Positions 30,823 to 40,054 are shown, numbered from the stretch's first letter. The stretch: DNA of 43,541 bases from Candidatus Woesearchaeota archaeon (GCA_018302465.1 JAGVZQ010000002.1:1-43541); one strand, 5' to 3'. Notes: a model not told the origin generated them from the sequence alone. Translations and numbers: made by a program.

Positions 30823-32063
30823 TTTTTCTTTGCCCCAAATGATTCAAGCAATGCAGCATGAACCCATTGCATACTTCTAAAGAAGGGATAAACAAAAAGA
30901 TATAAAATAGAGGGTATATAAAACTTCCATTTCTCACCAACATACTTATGGGCCTCTAAATATAAATAGAACGCAGTAGAAAGAACTATAAAAAATGGAA
31001 ATATAAAATTCCAGTTTAGACCAAGGACTAACTGGGTAGTGGAGTTGGGTGCAATATCAAAAAGAGTATTACTCGCAATATAAACTCTAAAAACAAGATT
31101 AATAATTTCCTCTAAAAAATTAAAACCAAGAATTATAACAGATACAAATAAAGTGATAAGAACAAATACTTCTAAGGGGATTTGAAAAAGACCAAGTAAG
31201 CCAAAATCTCTATTTAATATCATTCTCCTGTATTTTAGGTTATTATAAATAAACCCCCTAAACCATCTTACTCTCTGCATCCACATTTTTTTGATAGTAC
31301 TAGGAATCCTTGTGTAAAAATTTCCTTTCTCGCACATCACAATCCTATAACCCCTAGACCTTAATCTCATTGCTATTTCGAAATCTTCTGTTAGATTGCC
31401 TTCATCAAATCCTCCTAGTTTTTTTATCAATTGTGTTTTAAACAGGCTAAGTGCATTGGTTATATGCAAAGTATCAACAGTTCCTGTCAATTTTCTTATA
31501 AATGCAGTCATAACATATTCCAGCCTTTGCATTTTTTCCACAACATTTCCCTGGTTCTTTATTAGGGTTATAGAAACCACAGCCCCTACATCTCCATTAT
31601 TTTTTTCATAAAATCTTGAAACAAGATTCTTAAGCAAATCTTTTGAACAATAAGAATCAGCATCATATACCCAAAAAAAATCTCCTCTTGCCTTGCTAAG
31701 AGCAGTGTTCATCGCTCCAGCCTTTCCCTTATTTTTACTATGCTCTATTAAAAGAATGTTTTTATGTTTAGAAATAAATTTCTTAACAACACCAACAGTA
31801 TTATCAGTACTTTTATCATCTACAATAATAATTTCTAGTTTGTCTAAAGGATAGTCTAAATTAAGAATGCATTCTAAAGTAGAAATAATAGACTTTTCTT
31901 CATTCCATACAGGGATAGCAACAGTTACTTTTGGAAAATTTTTTAGAACTACAATCTCTTTTTTATGCTGTTTTGAAACAGAATTAACAATCATCCAAAA
32001 TAGTGATACAAATACAGAAATAAATGCTAAAACCCATAAGTAAACTGTTACTGTTGAGACCAT
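30816..32063 (-). CDS. Processive-type membrane glycosyltransferase (GT2)
   Basis: The 415-residue protein has an N-terminal transmembrane helix, then a GT2 domain: VAIPVWNEEKSI, VDDKSTDNT, YDADSYC (metal binding), LTEDFEIAMRL (catalytic base) and the QRVRW motif of processive enzymes such as hyaluronan or poly-GlcNAc synthases. Three or more transmembrane helices close it. These enzymes polymerise a sugar and may pass it through the membrane. It is coupled to the upstream GT-C gene by a TAATG overlap, so a polysaccharide or lipid-linked glycan pathway with its two GT-C neighbours is likely. Confidence 0.88.
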   Translation of the reverse strand: MVSTVTVYLWVLAFISVFVSLFWMIVNSVSKQHKKEIVVLKNFPKVTVAIPVWNEEKSIISTLECILNLDYPLDKLEIIIVDDKSTDNTVGVVKKFISKHKNILLIEHSKNKGKAGAMNTALSKARGDFFWVYDADSYCSKDLLKNLVSRFYEKNNGDVGAVVSITLIKNQGNVVEKMQRLEYVMTAFIRKLTGTVDTLHITNALSLFKTQLIKKLGGFDEGNLTEDFEIAMRLRSRGYRIVMCEKGNFYTRIPSTIKKMWMQRVRWFRGFIYNNLKYRRMILNRDFGLLGLFQIPLEVFVLITLFVSVIILGFNFLEEIINLVFRVYIASNTLFDIAPNSTTQLVLGLNWNFIFPFFIVLSTAFYLYLEAHKYVGEKWKFYIPSILYLFVYPFFRSMQWVHAALLESFGAKKKW

Positions 32064-33499
32064 TATTGTAAAAAGTTAACCCTCCATACCTCCACTTCAT
32101 TATTATTGTAAACTTTCTTAAAATTATTTCCGCTGAATTCAAGCACAAAAAGAAGTCCTTCTTCAGGTTCATTCCATACCAGGCCATTTTTCATATCGGG
32201 GGTTATATATACATATTTTATATTATACTTTTCAATAACACTTTTTGCAATTTCAAAATCTCTTGTATAAAACAATGTCTTCGAATCTTTTAGCCTTTCT
32301 TTTACATTAGGTGCATACGCAGAATTCAGGTCTATAATATTAGGTCTTCTTGCTATTGAATTTATTAAAATTCCATTATTCTGATGGGAAAAAATAATAT
32401 CTCCAGGATTTGTCCTGTCTCTTAAAAATTCAAGGCTGTTTATCATGTCTTTGTTTGGGGGAAGCTGGGGTATCTTAGACAAAAAGCTTAGCCCTGAAAA
32501 TACCAACCCAGAAATTAAAAGGATTATAGTAAGATACTTTATTATTCCTGACTCCCATTTAGTCTGGTTTATCTCTATAATCCCCATAGATAGTATTGGA
32601 GAAATGCACAACATGAAGTATATTCCAGATTTCTGATTAAAAAGAAATAAAAGCAACAAAACAGTTAAGGAAACATAATAATCCTTGTATTTATATTTGC
32701 TTTTCCATAAATGTCTTAATCCAAACACTAATGTAAGAATAGAGAATATACTTATTCCAAAGTTCCCGCCAAATTCAGAAATAACCCTTAACAATATATC
32801 TCTTTCATCAGCAGACCCAAAAAATAATCCGCTGCTAAGCTGGCTGAAATAAACAAGCCCAGTCAATAAAGTCATAGTGAAAATCAGAAGGTTGACTCTC
32901 TTTATCTTTTTCAGCCCATATAAAAACAGGAATATTAGTGAGAATATTACATGAATATACCCAAAAAATGGAATTGTTAAAAATAGTATAGTGGAAATTG
33001 TTCTAAACATTCTTTTATCTGTCATAAAGAGAAAAATAGCAAGCACATTCAGGAATATCGGGATTGTAAACGAGTTAAAAACTGAAAAATTATAAATAAA
33101 TGGGGGGCTAAATACGAAAACCGTATTTGCTATAATCACCAGTTTATCATTAAATCCGAATTTTTTCAGTATCGAGAATAATAATGAAATTGTCAATACT
33201 CCCAGTAAAAAAGGCAGAATGTTAAGCGCAATATTTCCAGGCAGCAACTTTTCTAGCATATGCAATAAAAAGGGAGTTCCCAAGGGGTAAACAAAAGGCC
33301 TAGAGGCAAAACTTAATGGATCAATATCGGGAAGTTTATCTCTTTCAAAAATGTCAGATAACCTTTGATTAAAGTAAGGCTCAACACCATTAATATTGTC
33401 TATACCTCTCAAGGTTATTGGTGTTCCTAATACAATCATTGCAAGTAATACTACTGCAATCTTATTAACATACAATTTTGTAGATTGTTTCTCTTTCAT
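32063..33499 (-). CDS. GT-C-like membrane glycosyltransferase, paralogue 2
   Basis: About 478 residues with ten or more hydrophobic segments. The first external loop reads NINGVEPYFNQRLSDIFE, like the D/E-P-Y-x-N-x-R loop of STT3/AglB and PMT enzymes, where an acidic residue binds metal or the lipid-linked donor. A C-terminal soluble domain of about 110 residues ends WRVNFLQ. The STT3 WWDYG motif is not visible, so an oligosaccharyltransferase role is not supported. Start choice: the Met at 33499 gives MKEKQSTKLYV. The longer frame from 33520 overlaps the upstream gene further. Confidence 0.78.
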   Translation of the reverse strand: MKEKQSTKLYVNKIAVVLLAMIVLGTPITLRGIDNINGVEPYFNQRLSDIFERDKLPDIDPLSFASRPFVYPLGTPFLLHMLEKLLPGNIALNILPFLLGVLTISLLFSILKKFGFNDKLVIIANTVFVFSPPFIYNFSVFNSFTIPIFLNVLAIFLFMTDKRMFRTISTILFLTIPFFGYIHVIFSLIFLFLYGLKKIKRVNLLIFTMTLLTGLVYFSQLSSGLFFGSADERDILLRVISEFGGNFGISIFSILTLVFGLRHLWKSKYKYKDYYVSLTVLLLLFLFNQKSGIYFMLCISPILSMGIIEINQTKWESGIIKYLTIILLISGLVFSGLSFLSKIPQLPPNKDMINSLEFLRDRTNPGDIIFSHQNNGILINSIARRPNIIDLNSAYAPNVKERLKDSKTLFYTRDFEIAKSVIEKYNIKYVYITPDMKNGLVWNEPEEGLLFVLEFSGNNFKKVYNNNEVEVWRVNFLQ

Positions 33500-34916
33500 G
33501 TTCAAAGCAGGAAACATCATCTATATATAGAATCTTGTCTATATCATAAGTTTCCTTTGTTTTTTCAGATAATAGTACATATCTTACATTGCCCCTTTTC
33601 ATAATTTCAAGAGCTTTCGATTTAGAAAATGTTTTGTAAACGACTTCTGTATCGCCAAGTCTCTGCACAGGATTAGGCGCCAATATAAAATTTGAATCAG
33701 CAAAGTTCTTTTTCCCTGAAAAATAACTGACTATATTCCCTTCATTAAACGCAGATAAGACAACTATTTCAGAATCATTAATTTCTTTTAAGAATTCTAA
33801 GTCATCTACATTGTATTTTTCCTCTAAATCATTTTGATAATAGTACAAAGATGGAACAATGCCAAAGACAGCGATAATTATTAAGAAAACAACAACGAAA
33901 TGAGTATAGTATTTAGACCATTTTGTAAGTTTAAAGTAATCCAATAATCTTCTTATACTTAATGGGGTCATCAGTGTTAGAAATAACCCAAGAAATAGGA
34001 TGCCAACTTTAACATCAATATTTTTTAGTAATAAAAGTACAAAAGTAGCAAGAATTGGACTGCCAAGCAGCAAAACATCTTTCTTTCTCTTCCCAGAAAG
34101 CCCATAATAAATTCCAAGAATACCAAAGACCAAAGGTATAACTCCTATTATAACCAAAGAGTCAGATAAGCTAAAATTAAAGAAGTAATAATTAAATGCT
34201 GTATCCGGTATATTCTGCCTCACAAAAGAACTGCCATACTGCAGAAAAACCTTTCTGAAAAGTATAAAATTTATAAGGAACATTGAAAAAAATGAAAATA
34301 TTATAGCCTCTTTTCTTATCCCGGATAAACTCATTGATTCAGATACTAAGATGACTATGTAAAGCAATAGAGATAAAATAAACAAAAATGATGAAGCATG
34401 CACTAAAGGAAATATAAATGATAAAATAATAAACAATATTAAAAATTTTTTATCTTTTATTTTAAGTAATGAATAAAACATTAATAGCATCAATGGAAGC
34501 GCTAGTGAATATACAGAAAGATGATTTACAGTAGAACTAAAAACAATTGGGATAAAAGAGGATATAAAAGCGGTTATCAAAGAAGAGTTTTCATCTTTAG
34601 TGAGCTCAAGGGAAATAAAATATATAATTAAAGGCAGAGTAGATATAAATATTTCAGGAAATAATTTCAAAGAGAATGGAATAAACGCAAGTATCGCCAT
34701 TATACCATGAAACAGCTGGGGGGTTATTACATCTCTCCCGCCGTAGCTGAGGGGGTCATAGGTAATCAGGTTGGTCTTATCTCTCATCATTTCAATAAGC
34801 CTTAAATTAGAATAAGAATCATCATCTGCAAAATAATCAGAATGAAAAGATATAACTATCCTTACAATAAAACTAAACAAGATAATTAACGCCAGCAAAA
34901 TAGTTTGCTTTTTCAT
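33465..34916 (-). CDS. GT-C-like membrane glycosyltransferase, paralogue 1
   Basis: The 483-residue polytopic protein has a short first helix and then an acidic loop FADDDSYSNLRLIEMMRD near residue 33, comparable to the STT3/AglB N-terminal DxD loop. About eleven transmembrane helices and a C-terminal domain (about residues 370-483) follow. Its loop layout and C-terminal 'VRYVLLSEKTKETYDIDKI' resemble the downstream neighbour's 'IKYVYITPDMKN', so the two are paralogues. Its ATG overlaps the scpB stop as ATGA. Substrate unknown. Confidence 0.78.
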   Translation of the reverse strand: MKKQTILLALIILFSFIVRIVISFHSDYFADDDSYSNLRLIEMMRDKTNLITYDPLSYGGRDVITPQLFHGIMAILAFIPFSLKLFPEIFISTLPLIIYFISLELTKDENSSLITAFISSFIPIVFSSTVNHLSVYSLALPLMLLMFYSLLKIKDKKFLILFIILSFIFPLVHASSFLFILSLLLYIVILVSESMSLSGIRKEAIIFSFFSMFLINFILFRKVFLQYGSSFVRQNIPDTAFNYYFFNFSLSDSLVIIGVIPLVFGILGIYYGLSGKRKKDVLLLGSPILATFVLLLLKNIDVKVGILFLGLFLTLMTPLSIRRLLDYFKLTKWSKYYTHFVVVFLIIIAVFGIVPSLYYYQNDLEEKYNVDDLEFLKEINDSEIVVLSAFNEGNIVSYFSGKKNFADSNFILAPNPVQRLGDTEVVYKTFSKSKALEIMKRGNVRYVLLSEKTKETYDIDKILYIDDVSCFEHERETIYKIVC

Positions 34917-35443
34917 TTTTCTTGAGGCTCTGCTTTTATGACCTCACCAGCATTTTCTATTTCACCAAATTTCTGCTGTAGCTTATCCTCAACAACATCA
35001 AAATAGTCAAAGAATTTTGGTGTTAATTTTAATAACCTTGTTCTCCCTTTCTTTTCAGATATCACAAACTCTAATTCCTTTAATTTCTTTATATGGTCAT
35101 ATGCGCCGTTTCCTCTCATTTTTATCATATCTGACTGCAGGGCAGGTTTCTTATAGGCGATTAAAGCTAAAGTTTCCTGAGTTGCCTTGTCTAATTCTGA
35201 ATCATTCAATAATTTAGTAGTCAAATACATATAGTCTTTTTTTATGTTTAATGATGCCACATTATTGTCTACAGTTAGCTTAAGTGAGGTATCTCTTTTC
35301 TCATAATCTTCCGCAAGCTCATTCAATGCATCTCTAACAGCTCCAACAGAGCCAAGGTTGCACAAAGAAGCAAGTTCTTCAAAAGTTATAGCCCTTCCAA
35401 CAGTAAACAAAACAGCTTCTATCCTGTTTTTGATATCTTGCAT
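34913..35443 (-). CDS. scpB: ScpB-like condensin subunit
   Basis: The 176-residue protein has the two winged-helix domains of ScpB: IEAVLFTVGRAITFEELASLC (first) and ATQETLALIAYKKPALQSDMIKMRG (second, the most conserved ScpB segment). A RTRLLKLTPKFFDYF turn follows. ScpB binds the SMC-kleisin complex that organises chromosomes. The partner scpA is not adjacent. Instead the gene is overlapped (ATGA) by a GT-C membrane protein gene. A TATA-like AATTTAAAAATC in the 37-nt gap after aRF1 suggests a new transcription start. Confidence 0.88.
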   Translation of the reverse strand: MQDIKNRIEAVLFTVGRAITFEELASLCNLGSVGAVRDALNELAEDYEKRDTSLKLTVDNNVASLNIKKDYMYLTTKLLNDSELDKATQETLALIAYKKPALQSDMIKMRGNGAYDHIKKLKELEFVISEKKGRTRLLKLTPKFFDYFDVVEDKLQQKFGEIENAGEVIKAEPQEK

Positions 35444-35480
35444 AAGAATAAGAGTTCTATTTGATTTTTAAATTTTTGTA

Positions 35481-36968
35481 TTAATTATTTATAGCAAATC
35501 TTAACAAAGCAACTATCCCGGTAATCTCTTTTATCTGCTTCCCCTCGCTCGTTTCTGTGGAAATAAACTCTACATCAGCCCCAGTAGCATCTGCTTTTTT
35601 CTCTAATTCCTCAGTAGTCTCTTCATCCAAGTCTTCAGACAGTAAAAGAAGTTCAACAGCCCCATACTCTAAAGCTTTTTCTACCTCTGCCTTACCATAC
35701 GCAACCATTTCAGGACGTTTTGCAAGAGTTTCCAGAACTTTGTTAACTATATTCTTCTCTTTTATTATAGATTCTTGTGTTAAAAGATCAGAAGATTTAT
35801 CCACCAGCTCATTAAGACCGAATTCTCCAGTATAACTCAGGTCTTTTGTTCCGATAACCTTCTTTTTTAATTCATTATTCAGATAATCCCCATCAAAAAA
35901 TGTTTCTTTAGTATGACCCGGACCCCCTATTAAAATTCCTTTTATCTCTTTTTTCTCTAAAAACTCTTTATTAGCAGCCCCTCCAATTCTTTTATAAAAG
36001 TCTTTGGCAGCTCCTTCTCTCAGCCTTGCAAACCTGGCCTGTGAATTATGAACTAAAATTTTATTAGCAAAAAAGTTTTTGTTACTAACTTCTATGTCTA
36101 TCATTGTAACTTCCTTATCTAATACTTTTATTGAGCTTATACTAACATCTTTTCCTTTGCAATCAACAAGCTTATCATGTTTTGTAAGTTCAAACGCAGA
36201 TTTTGTGCTGCCGTCCCCTAAGAATAATAAATGATCCCCGCTGCATTGTATTTCTTCCTCTTCTGTTTTGATAACATAAACATTCTCCTTTGTTGTCTTC
36301 CAGACTTTTTTTACTTCAGAAACTATTTCTTTTTTCTCTTCAAAATTATAGGATACAACTTCATCTCCTTCTTCCAACTCTTCTATATGGGCTGATTGTC
36401 CGTCTGCAAGATCCACAGAAGTATCTGGCATTAAACACTGCCCCCCTGATTTTATTTTTCCAGGAACTCCAGAAGTCAAATGAATAAGCTCAATTATTGC
36501 ATTCCCCTTTAACACCCCAATTGTCCCATCTCTATTGTCCATGACAATTAAACCATAGATTTCCTTAGTTTCAAGCATTTGTTTTAATATATCAAGAACA
36601 AAATTTTGATCGCATCTATACAACCTTGTCTGTATCGGTGTTGGAGGTTCAATGCTCCAGACTTTGATATCAACTTTGCTTTCATTTGTGGATGCATTTC
36701 CTGAAAAAGCAGCTAATCCATTTTCAGGTGTTCTCTTATACAATCTCAGATGCCTGATCATTTTTTCTAAAGAATCAATAACTCTCTGCCTGTTGTTCTT
36801 GTCTTTTATATTGGAAGCAGTCCCTTGCTCTTGCTCTAAATGCTGTATTATCTTAATTAAATCATATCCCTGAGGTACATAAACAGAAACAAGCTCAGTA
36901 TGCCTGCCTCTTATTGCTTCTAGTTCTTTAATGAACTTTTTTAATTTCTGTATTTTTCTTTTATCCAT
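35481..36968 (-). CDS. prf1: Peptide chain release factor aRF1, intein-containing
   Basis: The 495-residue precursor contains an aRF1 host protein of about 364 residues plus a 131-residue intein. Host landmarks are the stop-codon recognition loop TASNIKDKNNR (residues 51-60, NIKD where the consensus is NIKS), YRCDQNF (the YxCxxxF motif, 117-123) and GGQ at 175-177. The host resumes with SQARFARLREGAA at 309. Domain 3 is short: the zinc-binding mini-domain with paired CxxC found in many archaeal homologues is absent. aRF1 reads stop codons and its Gln triggers peptidyl-tRNA hydrolysis on the ribosome. The start overlaps the valS stop by 8 nt, so the two are co-transcribed. Confidence 0.93.
   Translation of the reverse strand: MDKRKIQKLKKFIKELEAIRGRHTELVSVYVPQGYDLIKIIQHLEQEQGTASNIKDKNNRQRVIDSLEKMIRHLRLYKRTPENGLAAFSGNASTNESKVDIKVWSIEPPTPIQTRLYRCDQNFVLDILKQMLETKEIYGLIVMDNRDGTIGVLKGNAIIELIHLTSGVPGKIKSGGQCLMPDTSVDLADGQSAHIEELEEGDEVVSYNFEEKKEIVSEVKKVWKTTKENVYVIKTEEEEIQCSGDHLLFLGDGSTKSAFELTKHDKLVDCKGKDVSISSIKVLDKEVTMIDIEVSNKNFFANKILVHNSQARFARLREGAAKDFYKRIGGAANKEFLEKKEIKGILIGGPGHTKETFFDGDYLNNELKKKVIGTKDLSYTGEFGLNELVDKSSDLLTQESIIKEKNIVNKVLETLAKRPEMVAYGKAEVEKALEYGAVELLLLSEDLDEETTEELEKKADATGADVEFISTETSEGKQIKEITGIVALLRFAINN
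36045..36437 (-). other. Mini-intein in the GGQ motif of aRF1
   Basis: Precursor residues 178-308. Block A begins with the splice nucleophile Cys (CLMPDTSVDLADG). The block B-like stretch is QCSGDHLLFLGDG, with His-246 in the conserved TxxH position (SGDH). Block F is DIEVSNKNFFANKILVHN, and block G ends in His-Asn followed by host Ser. These are the residues needed for standard class 1 splicing. At 131 residues there is no room for a homing endonuclease domain, so it is a minimal Hint-type intein. Removal regenerates GGQ-SQARF. It is known that inteins favour conserved active sites. That this one controls termination is inference. Confidence 0.9.
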
Positions 36969-39357
36969 CTTTAAATTTTATCTCTAAACCATCCCCAAAA
37001 GATAAGTTTTCTGTGTTAGTAACAGCTTTAAAGTCTTCTATTAAATCTTTTTCATATTTTTTATACTTAACTGGTAGAACAACATCTATCTTTTCTTTTA
37101 AGGATTTTTTATTCTTATTCTTGTGCATTCTTATTTCAGAGATTAATTGGATAAACTCTTCATACTTTTTACAGAGCTTGCTATCAACATGACCAATACC
37201 AGGCCATTCACTTATATGAATACTTTTAACTTTTTCATATTTTAAGAAATGCTTCTGGTATAATTCTTCTGTGATATAAGGAAGAATAGGCGATATTAAC
37301 TTTACTAATGTTAAAAGTGAAGTATATAAGGTATACTGGGCAGAAATTCTTGCATCTTTTCCTCTTTTATCAGGATTGTATAATCTATCCTTAACTACTT
37401 CAAGATAATTGTCACAAAATGTATGCCAGAAAAACTTTTCTACTTCCAATTTAACTTTTGAATACTCATATGATTCAAATGCTTCAGTGCATGTTTTTAT
37501 CAATTTATTCAGTTGGAATAATTGGCATTTATCTAATGTTAAAACTTTTTTAGGTTTCTGAATCTTAAAATCATCCAGATGCATAAAAGCGAATTTAGAA
37601 GCATTCCAAAGTTTTATTGTGATTTTTTGGCATGCAATTAATTCTTTTTCCTGAAAAGCAAGATTATCTCCCAGCTTAGAACCTGCAGTCCAGAACCTCA
37701 AACAATCTGCAGAATACTTCTTCATCACTTCCTGAGGCTCTATTATGTTTCCCTTAGATTTAGACATTTTTCTTCCTTTCGGGTCTAAACCCCATCCGCT
37801 AATCATAACATCTTTCCATGGATTTTTCTTAAAATGTAATTGGCTTTTAACTAAAGTATTGAACAGCCAGAAAGTTATAATATCCTGAGCCTGAGCTCTT
37901 AATGACATCGGGAATATTTTTTTTCTTACTTTCTCATCTTTTACTAATTGAACTGCAATCTGTGGAGTTAAAGATGAAGTAGTCCATGTATCTAAAACAT
38001 CCTTTTCAGGAATAAATTCATTAGAAGAACATTTTGGACATTTTTTTATTCTTGGTTTGTCATACATTGGATCAACAGGCAAATCTTTTTCATCTGCTAA
38101 TATCACTTCATTACAGTTTTTGCAATACCATACAGGAAATGGAATGCCAAAATATCTCTGCCTGGATATGCACCAGTCCCATTGCAGTCCTTTTATCCAG
38201 TTATCATATCTTACTTTCATATGCTCCGGATACCAGTTTAATTTACTCCCTTCATTTAAGAATAATTTTTTTAAATCCAAATATCTGATAAACCACTGTT
38301 TTGTCTCTAAAATCTCTATCTCAGTCCCGCATCTTTCATGAACATTGACCATATGTGTAATCTCTTTTTGGGAAACTAATAGTCCTCTTTCTTTTAAATC
38401 TTCAATTATAGTTTTTCTTGCTTCCTGGATAGACATATCATTGTATCTTCCAGAATTAATTATCTTTCCATCCTTACTAATTACAATTTTCAAAGGCAGT
38501 TTATATGCCTTGTACCATTCTGTATCAGTAAGATCCCCGAAAGTGCAGCACATTACAATTCCGGTTCCTTTTTCTATATCAACTCTCTCATCAGCAATTA
38601 TCTTAACCTCATGGTTGAATATCGGAACAATCGCAGTTTTTCCTATTAAGCTTTTATTTTTCTTGTCTTTTGGATGTACAAATATGGCAACACAGGCTGC
38701 TAACATCTCAGGTCTCGTAGTCCCTATTACAATATCTTTTCCATCTTTCAATTTAAATTTTATATCATTAAAATAAGATTTCAGTTCCTTATCTTCCAAC
38801 TCTGCCTGGGCAATAGCTGTCGTACATTCAGGGCACCAGATAGATGGAGCTTCTTTTTGATATTCCCTTCCATCCTCATACAAATCTAAAAAAGATTTCT
38901 GGGAAATTCTTCTGCAATGTTCATTTATAGTAGTGTAAAATAAAGAGAAATCACAGCTCATACCTATATCTTTCCAGTTTTTTATGTATTTTGGCCTGAA
39001 CTCTTTCTCCAAAGCATCTAAACATATTTTTACAAACTCCTGTCTTTCCATGTTTGCAGCTTTTACTTTTCTTTCTTTCTCAACTAGCCTTTCTGTAGGC
39101 AGCCCATTATCATCAGTCCCAAAAGGATAAAATAAATTAAATCCCCTCATTCTTTTATAGCGGGCAATAAAATCCATTTGTGAATAAGAGAAAGCATGAC
39201 CCATATGCATCTTCCCAGACACAGTAGGGGGGGGAGTATCTATAGAAAATACAGGTTTCTTGCTTTTTGCATCAAATTTGTATACCTTTTCTGATTCCCA
39301 GAATTTCTGTAATCTAGGCTCAGCTTCTTTTGCATCATAATTCTCGTTTGAAACCAT
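36961..39357 (-). CDS. valS: Valyl-tRNA synthetase
   Basis: The 798-residue class I synthetase has HMGH (residues 51-54) in the HIGH position within PPPTVSGKMHMGHAFSYSQ, the ValRS phrase FGTDDNGLPTERLVEKE, a zinc-type CPECTTAIAQAELED, an editing domain with TTRPEMLAACVAIFVHP, a second metal-type site (CKNCNE ... CPKCSS), and KMSKS at residues 530-534. The anticodon-binding helical domain closes it. It charges tRNA-Val and edits mischarged threonine. A TTTAAATAG box upstream fits a leaderless start. The last 8 nt overlap aRF1. Confidence 0.95.
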   Translation of the reverse strand: MVSNENYDAKEAEPRLQKFWESEKVYKFDAKSKKPVFSIDTPPPTVSGKMHMGHAFSYSQMDFIARYKRMRGFNLFYPFGTDDNGLPTERLVEKERKVKAANMERQEFVKICLDALEKEFRPKYIKNWKDIGMSCDFSLFYTTINEHCRRISQKSFLDLYEDGREYQKEAPSIWCPECTTAIAQAELEDKELKSYFNDIKFKLKDGKDIVIGTTRPEMLAACVAIFVHPKDKKNKSLIGKTAIVPIFNHEVKIIADERVDIEKGTGIVMCCTFGDLTDTEWYKAYKLPLKIVISKDGKIINSGRYNDMSIQEARKTIIEDLKERGLLVSQKEITHMVNVHERCGTEIEILETKQWFIRYLDLKKLFLNEGSKLNWYPEHMKVRYDNWIKGLQWDWCISRQRYFGIPFPVWYCKNCNEVILADEKDLPVDPMYDKPRIKKCPKCSSNEFIPEKDVLDTWTTSSLTPQIAVQLVKDEKVRKKIFPMSLRAQAQDIITFWLFNTLVKSQLHFKKNPWKDVMISGWGLDPKGRKMSKSKGNIIEPQEVMKKYSADCLRFWTAGSKLGDNLAFQEKELIACQKITIKLWNASKFAFMHLDDFKIQKPKKVLTLDKCQLFQLNKLIKTCTEAFESYEYSKVKLEVEKFFWHTFCDNYLEVVKDRLYNPDKRGKDARISAQYTLYTSLLTLVKLISPILPYITEELYQKHFLKYEKVKSIHISEWPGIGHVDSKLCKKYEEFIQLISEIRMHKNKNKKSLKEKIDVVLPVKYKKYEKDLIEDFKAVTNTENLSFGDGLEIKFKDG

Positions 39358-39382
39358 TTTATAAATTCCTAAAATAAACTAT

Positions 39383-40054
39383 TTAAAGATTTTTAATAGT
39401 CTTTTTCCCTATTTCAATGCATTTATTTAGATATTTTATATAATCCTCTTCAACAATAAGTTTAGCGTTCTTCATTATCACAAATGGATTCTCAAATTTA
39501 ATATGATTAATTTTCATAGATTTATATTTTTTATATACCATTAACTTTCTAACTAGTGCAGTAAAAGAATAAGGATTCTTCAATAGGCCTATTTTTCTCG
39601 CATCTCTTACTGCTTCTAAAATTTTATCTTCTTTTTCATTAATCACTTTTTCCAGATAAGAAACCACTTCTTCATCACTAACAGATTTTATAGCATTTCC
39701 AAGCTCTTCTTTTAACTCAGGATGTTCCTTTAGCAATAGCCTACCCATCGCAGATTCAATAGCTCCATGTGCAAGATCAATATCAATTCCAGCTTTTTTG
39801 GAAAGTTTTGCAGCCTTCTTTAATATATAATTTGGGTGCATGTACTTATCTACAATAATATGCGTCTTTATACCTGCTCCAATATACTTTGTTTTCTTAT
39901 TTTTCATTAAAAGATTAGCTAGTTTCAACGATAGGATATGTTTTCTATCTCTAACTATCAATAATGTAGTATCAGGCAGCACATTCCCCAATAGAAAATC
40001 TTTTCTTTTAGAGATATGTTTGGCAATATAGATATGGGTTATAAGTCCAGGCAT
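39383..40054 (-). CDS. Zinc-dependent phospholipase C-like / metal-dependent hydrolase
   Basis: The 223-residue protein begins MPGLITHIYIAKHI and has GNVLPDTTLL, GAGIKTHIIVDKYMHPNY (H-x3-D then H) and DIDLAHGAIESAMG, the spaced His/Asp residues of the zinc-dependent phospholipase C-like family (PF00882-like). Family members bind zinc and cleave phosphoesters or lipids. The archaeal members are mostly uncharacterised. No signal peptide or membrane helix is seen, so it should act in the cytosol. It is transcribed away from tRNA-Phe and ends 26 nt before the valS ATG. Confidence 0.7.
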   Translation of the reverse strand: MPGLITHIYIAKHISKRKDFLLGNVLPDTTLLIVRDRKHILSLKLANLLMKNKKTKYIGAGIKTHIIVDKYMHPNYILKKAAKLSKKAGIDIDLAHGAIESAMGRLLLKEHPELKEELGNAIKSVSDEEVVSYLEKVINEKEDKILEAVRDARKIGLLKNPYSFTALVRKLMVYKKYKSMKINHIKFENPFVIMKNAKLIVEEDYIKYLNKCIEIGKKTIKNL

